Assembly: GCF_002294995.1 (NCBI RefSeq)
Contig: NZ_NSGF01000010.1
Span: 62,001 to 126,000 of the forward strand
Length of the DNA stretch: 64,000 bases
Direction of reading: 5' to 3'
From: Mesorhizobium sp. WSM3860
Lineage (GTDB): Bacteria > Pseudomonadota > Alphaproteobacteria > Rhizobiales > Rhizobiaceae
Shown here: positions 27,983-37,536 of the stretch, piece by piece
How the letters are laid out: each line of letters starts with the position of its first letter
Position numbering within the stretch: position 1 is the first letter of the stretch
Made by a program: the position numbers and the translations under genes
The notes under the pieces: model-generated
Told to the model about the DNA's origin: nothing
The model's input: the letters and a program-made list of their open reading frames with translations, nothing else
Databases searched by the model: none

Positions 27983-28042
27983 GATGCGTGTCACCCCTTG
28001 ACGCAGGCCCGGCCCGATTGCCCGTGCATGCGCCCCTTGCAA

Positions 28043-28066
28043 GACGCCGGACCTCTGGCCGGCGTC
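28043..28066. repeat. hairpin between mltG and yicC
   Basis: A perfect 8-bp inverted repeat: GACGCCGG at 28043-28050 and CCGGCGTC at 28059-28066 with an 8-nt loop. No T-run follows on either strand, so it is more likely a processing or attenuation hairpin than an intrinsic terminator. Confidence 0.45.
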
Positions 28067-28137
28067 GGATGTCCCCTCAAAACATGAATACGGCCCGGCG
28101 TCAAAGGAGGCGGGCCAGATCCGGCAATCACCGTGGC

Positions 28138-29391
28138 CTACTGGGCCGCGTCGCCGCCCGCATCGCCATTCTCGCCGCTGGCGCCTGCACTGGAATCGGA
28201 GTTGGCATCGCCATCAGGAGCGGCCGGCGCCGTCGTCTGGCCGGAGGCCTTGGCTGCCGCATCGGCCTGCTTCTTCTGCACCGCCCGATAGCGGGCGACG
28301 TTCTGGTTGTGCTCTTCCAGCGTCGCGGCAAAGACATGGCCGCCATTGCCGTCGGCGACGAAATAAAGGTCGTCGGTCTTCGACGGATTGGCCACCGCCT
28401 CAAGTGCGGCGCGGCCCGGATTGGCGATCGGCGTCGGCGGCAGGCCCTTGATCAGATAGGTGTTGTACGGCGTCTGCTTGTCGATATCGGACTGGTAGAT
28501 CGGCCTGTCGGCCGGTTTGCCCTTGCCGCCGAACAGGCCGTAGATGATGGTCGGATCCGACTGCAGCCGCATGCCCTTGGCGAGCCGGTTGAGGAAGACG
28601 GCGGCCACGCGCGAGCGCTCGTCGCCCCTGCCCGTCTCCTTCTCGACGATGGAGGCCAGGATGACGAACTCCTCCATGTTCGCAATCGGCAGGTCGGGCG
28701 CGCGATGCGCCCAGACGTCCTCGACCAGCTTCTTCTGATCGGCGACCAGCTTTTCGATCATCTGCTGCCTGGTGGCGCCACGCGTGAAGCGCAGCGTGTC
28801 GGTCGCGATGCTGCCCTCGGGCGGCATGGTCGCCGGCATGTCGCCGGTCAGGGCATCCTGCTCGGCCACGCGCTGCAGCGCCTGCTCGACCGTCAGCCCC
28901 TCGGGGATGGTCAGCGAATACATCACCGACTTGCCGCTCTTGAACAGCTCCATGATGTCACGCATCGAGGCGCGCGGCTTGATGGCGTATTCGCCGGCCT
29001 TCAGCGCGGAATCGTTGCCGGTGGCACGCACCCCCAGCCTGAAGATGCGCGCATCGCTGACCAGGCCGCGCCGCTCCAGCTGATCGGCGATCTCCTGCAC
29101 GCCGGTGTTCGGCTTGACCATGAAGGTGTCGCCATTGGCGGACGGACCCGGCTCAATGAAGGCCTGCATGCCGAAATAGAGTGCGGCACCCGAGGCAAGC
29201 ACGACCAGGATGACCAACGAAAGGAAGAAATTCAGGAATACGACGACCTGGCTGCGCGACGCGCGCGAGCGTTTCGACGGCGGCGGCGTGCCGGCCTCGG
29301 GGCGCAGCGCCTCGGCGGCTGTCTTGGGCACGATCGGTCCTTGCGCCTGGCGCTGTCCGAATTCTCCACCGCCGCCCGGATTTGTATTCAT
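28138..29391 (-). CDS. mltG: endolytic peptidoglycan transglycosylase MltG
   Basis: A 417-aa inner-membrane lytic transglycosylase that cuts nascent glycan strands. One TM helix at about residues 48-70 (VVFLNFFLSLVILVVLASG), a LysM-like part (FMVKPNTGVQEIADQLERRG), then the YceG catalytic domain with E in EEFVILASIVEKETGR and the RMQ-like RLQSDPTIIYG. The C-terminal ~45 residues are Ala/Gly/Asp-rich low complexity. It lies downstream of fabF, as in many rhizobia. Confidence 0.93.
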   Translation of the reverse strand: MNTNPGGGGEFGQRQAQGPIVPKTAAEALRPEAGTPPPSKRSRASRSQVVVFLNFFLSLVILVVLASGAALYFGMQAFIEPGPSANGDTFMVKPNTGVQEIADQLERRGLVSDARIFRLGVRATGNDSALKAGEYAIKPRASMRDIMELFKSGKSVMYSLTIPEGLTVEQALQRVAEQDALTGDMPATMPPEGSIATDTLRFTRGATRQQMIEKLVADQKKLVEDVWAHRAPDLPIANMEEFVILASIVEKETGRGDERSRVAAVFLNRLAKGMRLQSDPTIIYGLFGGKGKPADRPIYQSDIDKQTPYNTYLIKGLPPTPIANPGRAALEAVANPSKTDDLYFVADGNGGHVFAATLEEHNQNVARYRAVQKKQADAAAKASGQTTAPAAPDGDANSDSSAGASGENGDAGGDAAQ

Positions 29392-29494
29392 GGCGCCCTA
29401 CCGTCTGATCTTGCAACGAATCCCCTAGCCGAAGTGTAGGGGCAAATTTGGCAAAAATGACGGCAGGCGGCGGACCTGCCGGTAGGCTGAATGT

Positions 29495-30757
29495 TCAGCC
29501 ATCGTAACGTTGGAAGACGAGCGAGGCGTTGGTGCCGCCGAAGCCGAAGGAGTTCGACAACGCCACATCGATCTGGCGCTGGCGCGGCTTGTTCGGCACG
29601 AGATCGATCGCCGTCTCGCGTTCCGGATTGTCGAGATTGATGGTGGCAGGGGCAATGTTGTCGCGGATGGCGAGGATCGAGAAGATCGCTTCCGCGGCGC
29701 CCGCGGCGCCGAGCAGATGGCCGATCGACGACTTGGTCGACGACATCGAGATCTTGGAAGCGGCGTTGCCGACCAGCCGCTCCACGGCGCCGAGTTCGAT
29801 CGTGTCGGCCATGGTCGAGGTGCCGTGCGCATTGATGTAGTCGATGTCGGCGGGCGAGAGCTTCGCCCGATTCAGCGCCGCCGTCATGCAGCGGAAGGCG
29901 CCGTCGCCGTCCTCGGCCGGGGCGGTGATGTGATAGGCGTCGCCGGTCAGGCCGTAGCCGGTGACCTCGGCATAGATCTTGGCGCCGCGCGCCTTGGCGT
30001 GCTCGAGCTCTTCCAGGACGACGACGCCGGCGCCCTCGCCCATGACGAAGCCGTCGCGGTCGCGGTCATAGGGGCGCGAAGCGATCTCGGGCGTATCGTT
30101 GCGCTCGGTGGAGAGCGCGCGGCACGCGGCGAAACCTGCCATCGAAAGCCGCGTGACCGGCGCCTCGGCGCCGCCGGCCACCATGACGTCGGCATCGCCC
30201 CAGATGATCAGCCGCGCGGCATCGCCGATGGCGTGCGCGCCCGTCGAGCAGGCGGTGACGACCGCATGGTTCGGGCCTTTCAGCCCGTGCCGGATGGAAA
30301 CCTGGCCGGAGACCAGGTTGATGATCTGTCCGGGGATGAAGAAGGGGCTGATGCGGCGCGGGCCGCGCTCCTTCAGGATCATCGCGTTCTCGGCGATGCC
30401 GTCTATGCCGCCGATGCCGGAACCGATCAGCACGCCGGTGGCGCACTGATCTTCATGCGTCTCGGGCTTCCAGCCGGAATCGGCCAGCGCCTCGTCGGCG
30501 GCCGCGATGCCGTAGAGGATGAAGTCGCCGATCTTGCGCAGTTCCTTCGGCTCGAGCACGGCCTCGGGATTGAAGGTGCCGTTCGAACCGTCGCCGCGCG
30601 GAATGACGTGGGCGATCTTGCAGGCAAGGTCGTCCACCTCGAATTCGGTGATGCGGCAGGCAGCGCTGCGGCCGGAAAGCAGTTCCTTCCAGCTGTGCTC
30701 GACACCCATGCCGAACGGCGAAAGCAGGCCAAGGCCCGTGACGACGACTCGCCTCAT
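29495..30757 (-). CDS. fabF: 3-oxoacyl-ACP synthase II
   Basis: A 420-aa condensing enzyme (KAS II) of fatty-acid elongation. The Cys-His-His set is visible: ACSTGAHA near residue 168, NAHGTSTMADT near 308, and SSIGHLLGAAGA near 345. Start MRRVVVTGLGLLSPFG is typical. It follows acpP by 34 nt in one operon. Confidence 0.96.
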   Translation of the reverse strand: MRRVVVTGLGLLSPFGMGVEHSWKELLSGRSAACRITEFEVDDLACKIAHVIPRGDGSNGTFNPEAVLEPKELRKIGDFILYGIAAADEALADSGWKPETHEDQCATGVLIGSGIGGIDGIAENAMILKERGPRRISPFFIPGQIINLVSGQVSIRHGLKGPNHAVVTACSTGAHAIGDAARLIIWGDADVMVAGGAEAPVTRLSMAGFAACRALSTERNDTPEIASRPYDRDRDGFVMGEGAGVVVLEELEHAKARGAKIYAEVTGYGLTGDAYHITAPAEDGDGAFRCMTAALNRAKLSPADIDYINAHGTSTMADTIELGAVERLVGNAASKISMSSTKSSIGHLLGAAGAAEAIFSILAIRDNIAPATINLDNPERETAIDLVPNKPRQRQIDVALSNSFGFGGTNASLVFQRYDG

Positions 30758-30791
30758 CGCAGGTCCTCCCCGGCGATACCCGCGGAAAGCC

Positions 30792-31028
30792 TCAGGCCGA
30801 GGCCTTGTCGATGTATTTCACGGCATCGCCGACAGTCAGGATGGTCTCGGCGGCGTCGTCCGGAATCTCGACGCCGAACTCTTCTTCGAACGCCATCACG
30901 AGTTCGACCGTATCGAGGCTGTCCGCGCCCAGATCGTCGATGAAGCTCGCCTGCTCCGTCACTTTGTCGGCATCGACGCCGAGATGCTCGATGACGATCT
31001 TCTTGACGCGCTCTGCGGTGTCACTCAT
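30792..31028 (-). CDS. acpP: acyl carrier protein
   Basis: A 78-aa acidic helical carrier. Ser37 in [11 protein letters not shown] is the 4'-phosphopantetheine site. It is the standard fatty-acid ACP, encoded between fabG and fabF. Confidence 0.97.
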   Translation of the reverse strand: MSDTAERVKKIVIEHLGVDADKVTEQASFIDDLGADSLDTVELVMAFEEEFGVEIPDDAAETILTVGDAVKYIDKASA

Positions 31029-31372
31029 TTGGGGCCTCGTCTTACGTTGTGTTGTCTTCGTTAGCGGGCGGAATGCCGCTAATCAAGCTGAAAGATGGTC
31101 TTGTGGGAAACGCAACGCCACAGGACCGGTTTTTGCCCGAACCGCCGGGTTGCCGGCCGCATTACACGAAAAACAGCGGGCGTCCAAGCCGAAATGGCTG
31201 TTTTCACAGGCGCCCGGGGCTCGGTCGGCTAGGTGTGTGAGATTCAGGTCAAGCCGAGCCGAAAATGGTGGCTTTCCAGGACCGTCGCGGAGCGGATATT
31301 TGCGTCCGTTTGCACCGGAAACGCAGAAAGCCACCGTTTGCAGGCCGGCATCAGCTGAATGTCACCATGCCC
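31029..31372 (-). promoter_or_regulatory. acpP upstream region with inverted repeats
   Basis: This 344-nt gap separates fabG from acpP and holds no gene. A 10-bp inverted repeat, GGTGGCTTTC at 31267-31276 and GAAAGCCACC at 31326-31335, lies close after fabG and could end its transcript. A second pair (AAACAGC...GCTGTTT) lies near 31165-31215. On the minus strand CTTGAC at 31253-31248 matches the alphaproteobacterial -35, but the -10 seventeen bases on is weak. Together these suggest acpP has its own promoter. Confidence 0.4.
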
Positions 31373-32110
31373 TTAGATCATCGCCATGCCGCCATTCACG
31401 TGGATGGTCTGCCCGGTGACATAAGCCGCCTCATTCGAGGCGAGATAGGCGACCGCCGAGGCGACCTCGGCGCTGGTGCCCATGCGCCGCGTGGGAATCG
31501 CCGCCATGATGGCCTCTTTCTGCTTGTCGTTGAGCTTGCCGGTCATGGCCGATTCGATGAAGCCCGGGGCGACGCAGTTGACGGTGATGTTGCGGGTGGC
31601 GATCTCCTGCGCCAGCGACTTGGAAAAGCCGATCATGCCGGCCTTGGAAGAGCAGTAATTGGTCTGGCCGGGATTGCCGGTGACGCCGACCACGGAGGTG
31701 ATGTTGATGATGCGGCCATGGCGGCGGCGCATCATGGGATGGGTCAGCTCGCGGGTGAGCCGGAACACGGCGGTCAGGTTCACCTCGAGCACGGAATCCC
31801 AGTCGGCGTCCGACATGCGCACGAACAGGCCGTCCTTGGTGATGCCGGCATTGTTGACCAGGATGTCGACGCCTTCGAGATCGGCCTCCGCCTTCTGGCC
31901 GAGCGCCTTGACCGCGTCGCGGTTGGTCAGATCCGCCGGGAAGAGCTTCACGCGGTCGCCGAGCTCGCCGGCCAGCGTTTCCAGCTTCTCCACACGGGTG
32001 CCGTGCAGGCCGACGATCGCACCCTGGCTGTGCAGCACCCTGGCGATCGCCTCGCCGATGCCTCCCGATGCGCCGGTGACGAGCGCCTTGCGGCCGGTCA
32101 GTTCGAACAT
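31373..32110 (-). CDS. fabG: 3-oxoacyl-ACP reductase
   Basis: A 245-aa SDR that reduces beta-ketoacyl-ACP with NADPH. TGASGGIGEAIA at residues ~12-23, NNAGITKDGL near 87, catalytic S in ITSVVGVTG, and Y-x3-K in YCSSKAG. The ATG at 32110 gives MFELTGRKALVTGASGG. In-frame upstream codons reach into the antitoxin remnant but lack a suitable start. Confidence 0.96.
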   Translation of the reverse strand: MFELTGRKALVTGASGGIGEAIARVLHSQGAIVGLHGTRVEKLETLAGELGDRVKLFPADLTNRDAVKALGQKAEADLEGVDILVNNAGITKDGLFVRMSDADWDSVLEVNLTAVFRLTRELTHPMMRRRHGRIINITSVVGVTGNPGQTNYCSSKAGMIGFSKSLAQEIATRNITVNCVAPGFIESAMTGKLNDKQKEAIMAAIPTRRMGTSAEVASAVAYLASNEAAYVTGQTIHVNGGMAMI

Positions 32111-32120
32111 TGCTTCAACC

Positions 32121-32385
32121 TCATTCTTCCGGACGCCCCGCGAGCGACCCTCGTTCCGCATTTGTCATGTTGTCCAGGCCATACCAGAAGTTCTCGGCAC
32201 TCACGACCGATTCTTCACCAAGCCTGATCCGCTCCAGCACTTCCGCAGCCAGGTAATAGTCCTCGAGATCTTCGAGTCCACGCTCAACGAAGTACGCAGG
32301 TATTCGGCTTTGCTTCGACCAGTCCTCGCCACGAGATCGTCGAGGCGACACTCGACTTCGGGAGAAGACGGATGGAAGTAGGCAT
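32121..32385 (-). pseudogene. frameshifted RelB/DinJ-type antitoxin remnant
   Basis: Three reading frames together spell one antitoxin of about 88 aa. ATG at 32385 reads MPTSIRL, then the frame shifts near 32366 to SPEVECRLDDLVARTGR and SKAEYLRT, then shifts again near 32291 to FVERGLEDLEDYYLAAEVLE and ENFWYGLDN. The DLEDYYLAEE-type centre and the RHH-like N-terminus are typical of RelB/StbD antitoxins. Two one-base deletions, both at T-rich spots, explain the breaks. Sequencing error is possible. No partner toxin follows; fabG begins right after. It sits inside the fabD-fabG interval. Confidence 0.68.
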
Positions 32386-32413
32386 GCCGCACCCGCCGGC
32401 AAGAGTTTCCCGT

Positions 32414-33355
32414 TTATCCTAAAGCAGCCAGCGCCGTCTCGACCTCCGCCGCCGTGCCGATGGCGCCGGTGGCGATGTCGCGGTTTATGCGGCGCGCGAG
32501 GCCGGACAGCACCTTTCCGGCGCCGATTTCGTAGAGCGTCGCGACACCATTGGCGCCGAACCATTCCACCGTCTCGCGCCAGCGCACGCGGGCGACGACC
32601 TGTTCGACTAGGCGGCGGGCGATCTCGTCCGGGTCGCTGGTGGGCGTGACGGTGACGTTGGAAACGATCGGGACGACTGGCGAACTTTTGGCCACACCCG
32701 CCAGCGCCTCGCGCATGATGTCGGCGGCCGGCGTCATCAATGCCGAGTGAAAGGGTGCCGAGACCTGCAGCATCAGCGCCCGCTTGGCACCCTTTTCGGT
32801 GCAGAGCTTCGCCGCCAGTTCGACGGCCGCCTTGGCGCCGGAAATCACCAGTTGGCCACCGCCATTGTCGTTGGCGATCTGACAGACAGAGCCTTGTGCC
32901 GCTTCGGCGCAGGCGGCTTCGACATCGGCCTGCTCCAGCCCGATGATCGCGGCCATGGCGCCCTCGCCCGCCGGCACCGCCGCCTGCATGGCATTGCCGC
33001 GGGTGCGCAACAGCCGCGCGGCATCGGCCACCGAAACGAAGCCGGCTGCGGCAAGCGCCGAATATTCGCCGAGCGAATGGCCGGCGACATAAGCCACCTT
33101 GTCCTTCAGCGAAAAACCGCGCGATTCCAGCGCCCTTACCGCGGCCAGCGACACCGCCATCAGCGCCGGCTGGGCATTGGCCGTTAGTGTCAGGGTTTCT
33201 TCCGGCCCCTCCCAGATCAGCTTCGACAGTTTTTCGCCGAGCGCCTCATCAACTTCCTCGAAGACGCCGCGCGCCTCGGGAAAGGCATCGGCGAGGTCCT
33301 TGCCCATGCCGACGGCCTGGCTGCCCTGTCCCGGAAAGGTGAATGCGACGGCCAT
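32414..33355 (-). CDS. fabD: malonyl-CoA:ACP transacylase
   Basis: A 313-aa enzyme that loads malonate on ACP. TFPGQGSQAVGMG near the N-terminus, nucleophile Ser in AGHSLGEYSAL near residue 92, and catalytic His in VSAPFHSALM near 201. It is first in the fabD-fabG-acpP-fabF run. Confidence 0.96.
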   Translation of the reverse strand: MAVAFTFPGQGSQAVGMGKDLADAFPEARGVFEEVDEALGEKLSKLIWEGPEETLTLTANAQPALMAVSLAAVRALESRGFSLKDKVAYVAGHSLGEYSALAAAGFVSVADAARLLRTRGNAMQAAVPAGEGAMAAIIGLEQADVEAACAEAAQGSVCQIANDNGGGQLVISGAKAAVELAAKLCTEKGAKRALMLQVSAPFHSALMTPAADIMREALAGVAKSSPVVPIVSNVTVTPTSDPDEIARRLVEQVVARVRWRETVEWFGANGVATLYEIGAGKVLSGLARRINRDIATGAIGTAAEVETALAALG

Positions 33356-33612
33356 GTTAGCGTCTCCAGCGGCTGGTTTTTCCCTGCCTCTGGCGCAAGG
33401 CGGACGGCCAAGTCAAGCCCGCAAGCACCAGTTCAGCGCCTGTTCCAGCCGGGAAACCGGCCGAGTTCCCTGTTCTGAAAGGCTTTTTGGCGATCACACC
33501 TGATGAAAACCGCTCACGAATCGTTTGCTGGCTCTTCTTATTTCCGCCACAGGCGCTAGCTTTGTGTGACATTTCGATGACAGTGGCGTGACGCGAGTGG
33601 AAGACGCGTGAC

Positions 33613-35559
33613 ATGGGCCGGGGAAGCAAAGTGGCTAGGATCAGGAAAGGCGCGGCCAAGCCCGCGCCGCAATTTTTGGAAGACGATCCGTCCACCGGCT
33701 ATCTGCCGGGGCGCAGATGGCCGATTGTCCGCTACGGCCTGGCGACGCTGCTTGCCTCCGCCCTTCTGGTGTTCGCCATCGAATGGATCGTGCGCGGCGA
33801 CTTCTTCGGCACCGTCGACTTCTTCCTGCAGCCCTTCAAGCCCGGCTGGACCACGATCATCGTCTTTTCGCTGGTGCTGGTCGGGCTCGACGCCATACTC
33901 GGCCGCAGCCATCAAAGCCTGATGATCGTCGCGCCGCTGACACTGGCATTGGCCTTTGTCGGTCACCAGAAATCGCACTATCTTGGCGATCCGCTCTACC
34001 CGACCGATTTCCTCTATGCCCGCCAGATCATGGCGCTGATGCCGCTTCTGGTGCGCGAGCGCCCGTGGACGGCCGTGCTGCTTGCGGCCGCGATCGTCGC
34101 CAGCCTCGCGCTGCTCGTCTATGGCTGGCGGCTCTGGCGCCGGCGTGTGCCGATCCTCAGCCGAAAGGGACGGCTGGCGCGCTTGACGCTGACCGTGCCG
34201 CTGCTCGCTTTCTTCGTCTCGATCATGGACTACGCCACCTTCTCGTGGACGCGCGACAGGCTGCAGATCATCCCGATCATGTGGGACCAGAAGGAGAATT
34301 ACGCCTCCAACGGCTTCGCGCTCGCCTTCGCGCTCAACGTGCCGATGGCGCATGTCTCGGCCCCGCCCGTCTATTCCGAGAAGACGATGGACGCGATCGC
34401 GCGTCCCGAGGTTGCCGCCTCGGTGCCGGACCAGAAGCCCGATATCATCGTGGTGATGAGCGAATCCTTCTGGGATCCGACGGAGCTTCCCGGCGTCAGC
34501 ATCAAGCCCGATCCGATCCCGACGGTGCGCGCGCTGCGCTCGGGCTCGATGTTCTCACCGGAATTCGGCGGCATGACCGCCAATATCGAGTTCGAGGCGC
34601 TGACCGGCTTTTCCAACGCCTTCCTGCCGGCGGGCTCGATTCCCTATCAGCAATATGTGCGCACGCCGACGCCGTCGCTGGCGACTTTCCTGAAGAGCGA
34701 AGGCTATAGGGCGCGCGCGATCCATCCGGGCACCAACTGGTTCTGGAACCGGGGCGCCGTCTACGCCGATTTCGGCTTCAACGACTTCCGCTCGGAAGAG
34801 ACGCTGCCGCCGATGGAAAAGCGCGGGCCGCTGGCCTCCGATGCGGCTATGACCGACGAGATCATGCGCGAAGCCGATGCCAGCGAAGAGCCGGTGTTCC
34901 TGTTCGCGGTCAGCCTGCAGAACCACGGGCCCTACGAGCCCTACCGCTATTACAATCCGACCCATCGGGTCGACGCGCCGATCAGCACCTGGGCGCGGGA
35001 ATCGCTGCTCTCCTACGCCGAAGGCTCGGCGGACGCCGATCGCGGCCTGCAGCGCCTGATCGACTGGGCGAAGAAGCGCGAGCGGCCGACCGTCATCGCG
35101 TTCTTCGGCGACCATCTGCCGCCGCTCGGCCCGGTCTATGTCGAGACCGGCTTCCTCAAGGACAATGTCGCGCCGCGCAGGGAGCCGACGCCCGAGGCAG
35201 CGCTCGAGCATCACGACACGCCGCTGATCATCTGGTCGAACCGCTCCGGTCCGGTCGAGAATCTGGGCTCGGTGAGTCCCGCCTTCCTGCCCTACCATAT
35301 CCTGACCACGGCCGGGATCACCCACCCCTATTACACCGGTTTCCTCGGCGCGCTGCGCGAGCGCTACCGCGTCGTCGACCGCAACCTTCTGCTTTCGCCC
35401 TCCGGCGAGGCGACGCCCGACTGGGCACGACAAAAGAAGATCGATCCGAAGATCAACGATTTTCGGCTGATCCAGTACGATATGATGTTCGGCAAGCGCC
35501 GGGTCGCGCCCGACTTCTTCCCCGAGACGGTAGTCCCGCTCGTCGCGCATATGAGCTGA
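33613..35559 (+). CDS. LTA synthase-family membrane sulfatase
   Basis: A 648-aa alkaline-phosphatase superfamily enzyme. Five N-terminal hydrophobic helices (residues ~35-215) precede a periplasmic sulfatase-like domain. PDIIVVMSESFWDP gives the metal Glu/Asp region, GGMTANIEFEALTG the nucleophile Thr, and FFGDHLPPLG a metal site. Relatives move phosphoglycerol or phosphoethanolamine from phospholipid to periplasmic glucans or lipid A (OpgB/CgmB, LtaS, EptA). In a rhizobium, cyclic beta-glucan is a likely acceptor, but this is inference. It is divergent from fabD. Confidence 0.8.
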   Translation: MGRGSKVARIRKGAAKPAPQFLEDDPSTGYLPGRRWPIVRYGLATLLASALLVFAIEWIVRGDFFGTVDFFLQPFKPGWTTIIVFSLVLVGLDAILGRSHQSLMIVAPLTLALAFVGHQKSHYLGDPLYPTDFLYARQIMALMPLLVRERPWTAVLLAAAIVASLALLVYGWRLWRRRVPILSRKGRLARLTLTVPLLAFFVSIMDYATFSWTRDRLQIIPIMWDQKENYASNGFALAFALNVPMAHVSAPPVYSEKTMDAIARPEVAASVPDQKPDIIVVMSESFWDPTELPGVSIKPDPIPTVRALRSGSMFSPEFGGMTANIEFEALTGFSNAFLPAGSIPYQQYVRTPTPSLATFLKSEGYRARAIHPGTNWFWNRGAVYADFGFNDFRSEETLPPMEKRGPLASDAAMTDEIMREADASEEPVFLFAVSLQNHGPYEPYRYYNPTHRVDAPISTWARESLLSYAEGSADADRGLQRLIDWAKKRERPTVIAFFGDHLPPLGPVYVETGFLKDNVAPRREPTPEAALEHHDTPLIIWSNRSGPVENLGSVSPAFLPYHILTTAGITHPYYTGFLGALRERYRVVDRNLLLSPSGEATPDWARQKKIDPKINDFRLIQYDMMFGKRRVAPDFFPETVVPLVAHMS

Positions 35560-35921
35560 GTGGATCGCCTTCCGATGAAATGGCCGACCTGCTGCGGGCC
35601 GACGGGTCAGCCAATTCCCCCAAGTGCCGCCAGTCCTGCGACACTGCGGGACCGCCGACCCGCTCTCCCGCCCTTGCCTTCCTCACGAATTGCTGTATAG
35701 ACGCCCCCAATCTGCCGGTCCTTGCTGGGGGCTGAACGGAGGGCCGTGGCTTTGAAGGGCCACGTCATGAAGCCATAAGCGCTTTGGGCCTCCCGTGTCT
35801 CCGCTCTCGACCGTCTCGCGATGCTCCTTTCTTCCCCGCTCCTTTGCGACCGGGCCAGACAAGTTGCAGAGGCTTAGCCGCGAGGGCCGGTGAGAGAAAC
35901 GAAGAAAGGCAGAAAAACATA
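35560..35921 (+). promoter_or_regulatory. rpsF promoter and leader
   Basis: The gap holds no gene. A promoter-like pair lies at 35673-35678 (CTTGCC, close to the alphaproteobacterial CTTGAC) and 35696-35701 (TATAGA) with 17 bases between. The leader then folds: GCCCCC at 35703-35708 with GGGGGC at 35727-35732, and CGTGGC at 35745-35750 with GCCACG at 35759-35764. Leaders of rpsF in other bacteria bind S6:S18 for feedback control. Whether this one does is unproven. Confidence 0.45.
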
Positions 35922-36407
35922 ATGGCTCTTTACGAACATGTGTTTCTTGCCCGGCAGGACCTGTCGCAGCAGCAGGTTGATGCGCTTGTCGAACAGTACA
36001 AGGGCGTCATCACCGCCAATGGCGGATCGGTCGGCCGGATCGAGAACTGGGGACTGAAGTCCCTCACCTACCGGGTCAAGAAGAACCGGAAGGCTTACTA
36101 CACGCTGATGGACATCAACTGCCCGCCGGCCGCGCTCAACGAAATGGAGCGCCAGATGGGCCTGTCGGAAGACGTGCTGCGCTTCCTCACCATCAAGGTC
36201 GAGGCGCATGAGGAAGGCCCCTCGGCGATGATGCAGAAGCGCGAGGAGCGCTCCGAGCGCGGCGGCTTCGGCGATCGCGACCGTGGTCCGCGTTCGTTCG
36301 GCGACCGCGACCGCGGTGACCGTGGCCCGCGTTCGTTCGGCGACCGTGATGGCGGCGACCGTGGTCCGCGCCGTCCGCGCGAAAACGTTGAAGGGGGTGC
36401 AGAATAA
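35922..36407 (+). CDS. rpsF: 30S ribosomal protein S6
   Basis: A 161-aa S6 that binds 16S rRNA with S18. The core (residues 1-100) has [15 protein letters not shown] and the [16 protein letters not shown] segment. The C-terminal ~55 residues are Arg/Gly/Asp-rich tandem units of the [11 protein letters not shown] type, an extension seen in rhizobia and much longer than the E. coli tail. The ATG at 35922 is the first before conserved sequence. Its TAA overlaps the rpsR ATG. Confidence 0.96.
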   Translation: MALYEHVFLARQDLSQQQVDALVEQYKGVITANGGSVGRIENWGLKSLTYRVKKNRKAYYTLMDINCPPAALNEMERQMGLSEDVLRFLTIKVEAHEEGPSAMMQKREERSERGGFGDRDRGPRSFGDRDRGDRGPRSFGDRDGGDRGPRRPRENVEGGAE

Positions 36408-36655
36408 TGGTCGACATCAACCAGATCCCGACCCGGCGCCCGTTCCATCGCCGCCGCAAGACCTGCCCGTTCTCCGGCGCCAACGCTCCGAAGATCGACT
36501 ACAAGGACGTGCGTCTGCTGCAGCGCTACATTTCCGAGCGCGGCAAGATCGTGCCGTCGCGCATCACCGCTGTCAGCCAGAAGAAGCAGCGCGAACTCGC
36601 CAAGGCGATCAAGCGCGCCCGCTTCCTCGGCCTGCTGCCCTACGTGGTTCGCTAA
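36407..36655 (+). CDS. rpsR: 30S ribosomal protein S18
   Basis: An 82-aa S18. [20 protein letters not shown] and the basic [20 protein letters not shown] are diagnostic. The start overlaps the rpsF stop by one base (TAATG), so translation is coupled. Confidence 0.97.
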   Translation: MVDINQIPTRRPFHRRRKTCPFSGANAPKIDYKDVRLLQRYISERGKIVPSRITAVSQKKQRELAKAIKRARFLGLLPYVVR

Positions 36656-36665
36656 GCTATTTGAT

Positions 36666-36685
36666 GCGGGCGGCTTGCCGCCCGC
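36666..36685 (+). terminator. GC-rich hairpin after rpsR
   Basis: A perfect 8-bp stem, GCGGGCGG and CCGCCCGC, with a CTTG loop, 10 nt after the rpsR stop. It has only two T residues after it, so it may attenuate rather than stop transcription into rplI. Confidence 0.5.
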
Positions 36686-36866
36686 TTCGACCCACGGCGA
36701 CGGGCGCCGCGACGGGTAGGCTCAAAATCCCGAGTTGAGGCCATAAACCTCTAACTGCCAAAACAGGCAGGACAGCGACACCGGCGAAGACGCCATTTGC
36801 TTCCTGACCTGTTCCCAAAAGAATCCGCCGTCATCCGCGATGGCGCCAAACCAAAGGAACGAAACC

Positions 36867-37451
36867 ATGGAAGTCATTCTCCTCGAGCGCATTTCCCGCC
36901 TCGGCCAGATGGGCGACACCGTCAAGGTCAAGGATGGGTTCGCCCGCAACTTCCTGCTGCCGCAGGGCAAGGCGCTGCGCGCCAACGAAGCCAACAAGAA
37001 GAAGTTCGAGGGCCAGCGCGCCCAGCTCGAAGCCCGCAATCTCGAGCGCAAGTCGGAGGCCTCGCAGATCGCCGAGAAGCTCGACGGCAAGAGCTTCATC
37101 GTCGTGCGCTCGGCCGGCGAGACCGGCCAGCTCTACGGCTCGGTGTCGACCCGCGACATCGCCGAACTGCTGACCGCCGAGGGCTTCTCCGTCAACCGCA
37201 ACCAGATCGAGCTCAACCAGCCGATCAAGACCATCGGCCTCTCCAACGTGGCGATCGCGCTGCATCCTGAAGTCGAGGTCACGGTGACGCTCAACGTCGC
37301 CCGCTCGGCCGATGAAGCGGAGCGCCAGGCCAAGGGCGAGACGCTGACGACGGCCGAAGCTATCTATGGCGAAGACATCAACGACAACGCCCGGCCGGAC
37401 AACTTCTTCGACCCGAACGCCGAATTCGAAGGCGGCGAGGACAACGCCTGA
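36867..37451 (+). CDS. rplI: 50S ribosomal protein L9
   Basis: A 194-aa L9. [29 protein letters not shown] is the L9 N-domain in overlapping motifs, followed by the long connecting helix and the C-domain ([18 protein letters not shown]). The acidic C-terminal tail (~40 residues) is longer than in E. coli. It follows rpsR by 211 nt; that gap holds no gene. Confidence 0.96.
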   Translation: MEVILLERISRLGQMGDTVKVKDGFARNFLLPQGKALRANEANKKKFEGQRAQLEARNLERKSEASQIAEKLDGKSFIVVRSAGETGQLYGSVSTRDIAELLTAEGFSVNRNQIELNQPIKTIGLSNVAIALHPEVEVTVTLNVARSADEAERQAKGETLTTAEAIYGEDINDNARPDNFFDPNAEFEGGEDNA

Positions 37452-37509
37452 TCGACAAGGCAGGAGCCGTGCTCCGGCTCCTCCTGGGTCCAGCGCCGAC
37501 TGGACCAAC

Positions 37510-37536
37510 GCCCGGGTCTTCGACCCGGGCTTTTTT
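37510..37536 (+). terminator. Rho-independent terminator of rplI
   Basis: A perfect 9-bp stem GCCCGGGTC at 37510-37518 and GACCCGGGC at 37522-37530 with a TTC loop, then six T residues. It closes the rpsF-rpsR-rplI transcript. Confidence 0.93.

Noticed and set aside
36656-36866. A DUF2232 gene between rpsR and rplI, as seen in some rhizobia
   Set aside because: The gap is only 211 nt and holds no suitable frame.
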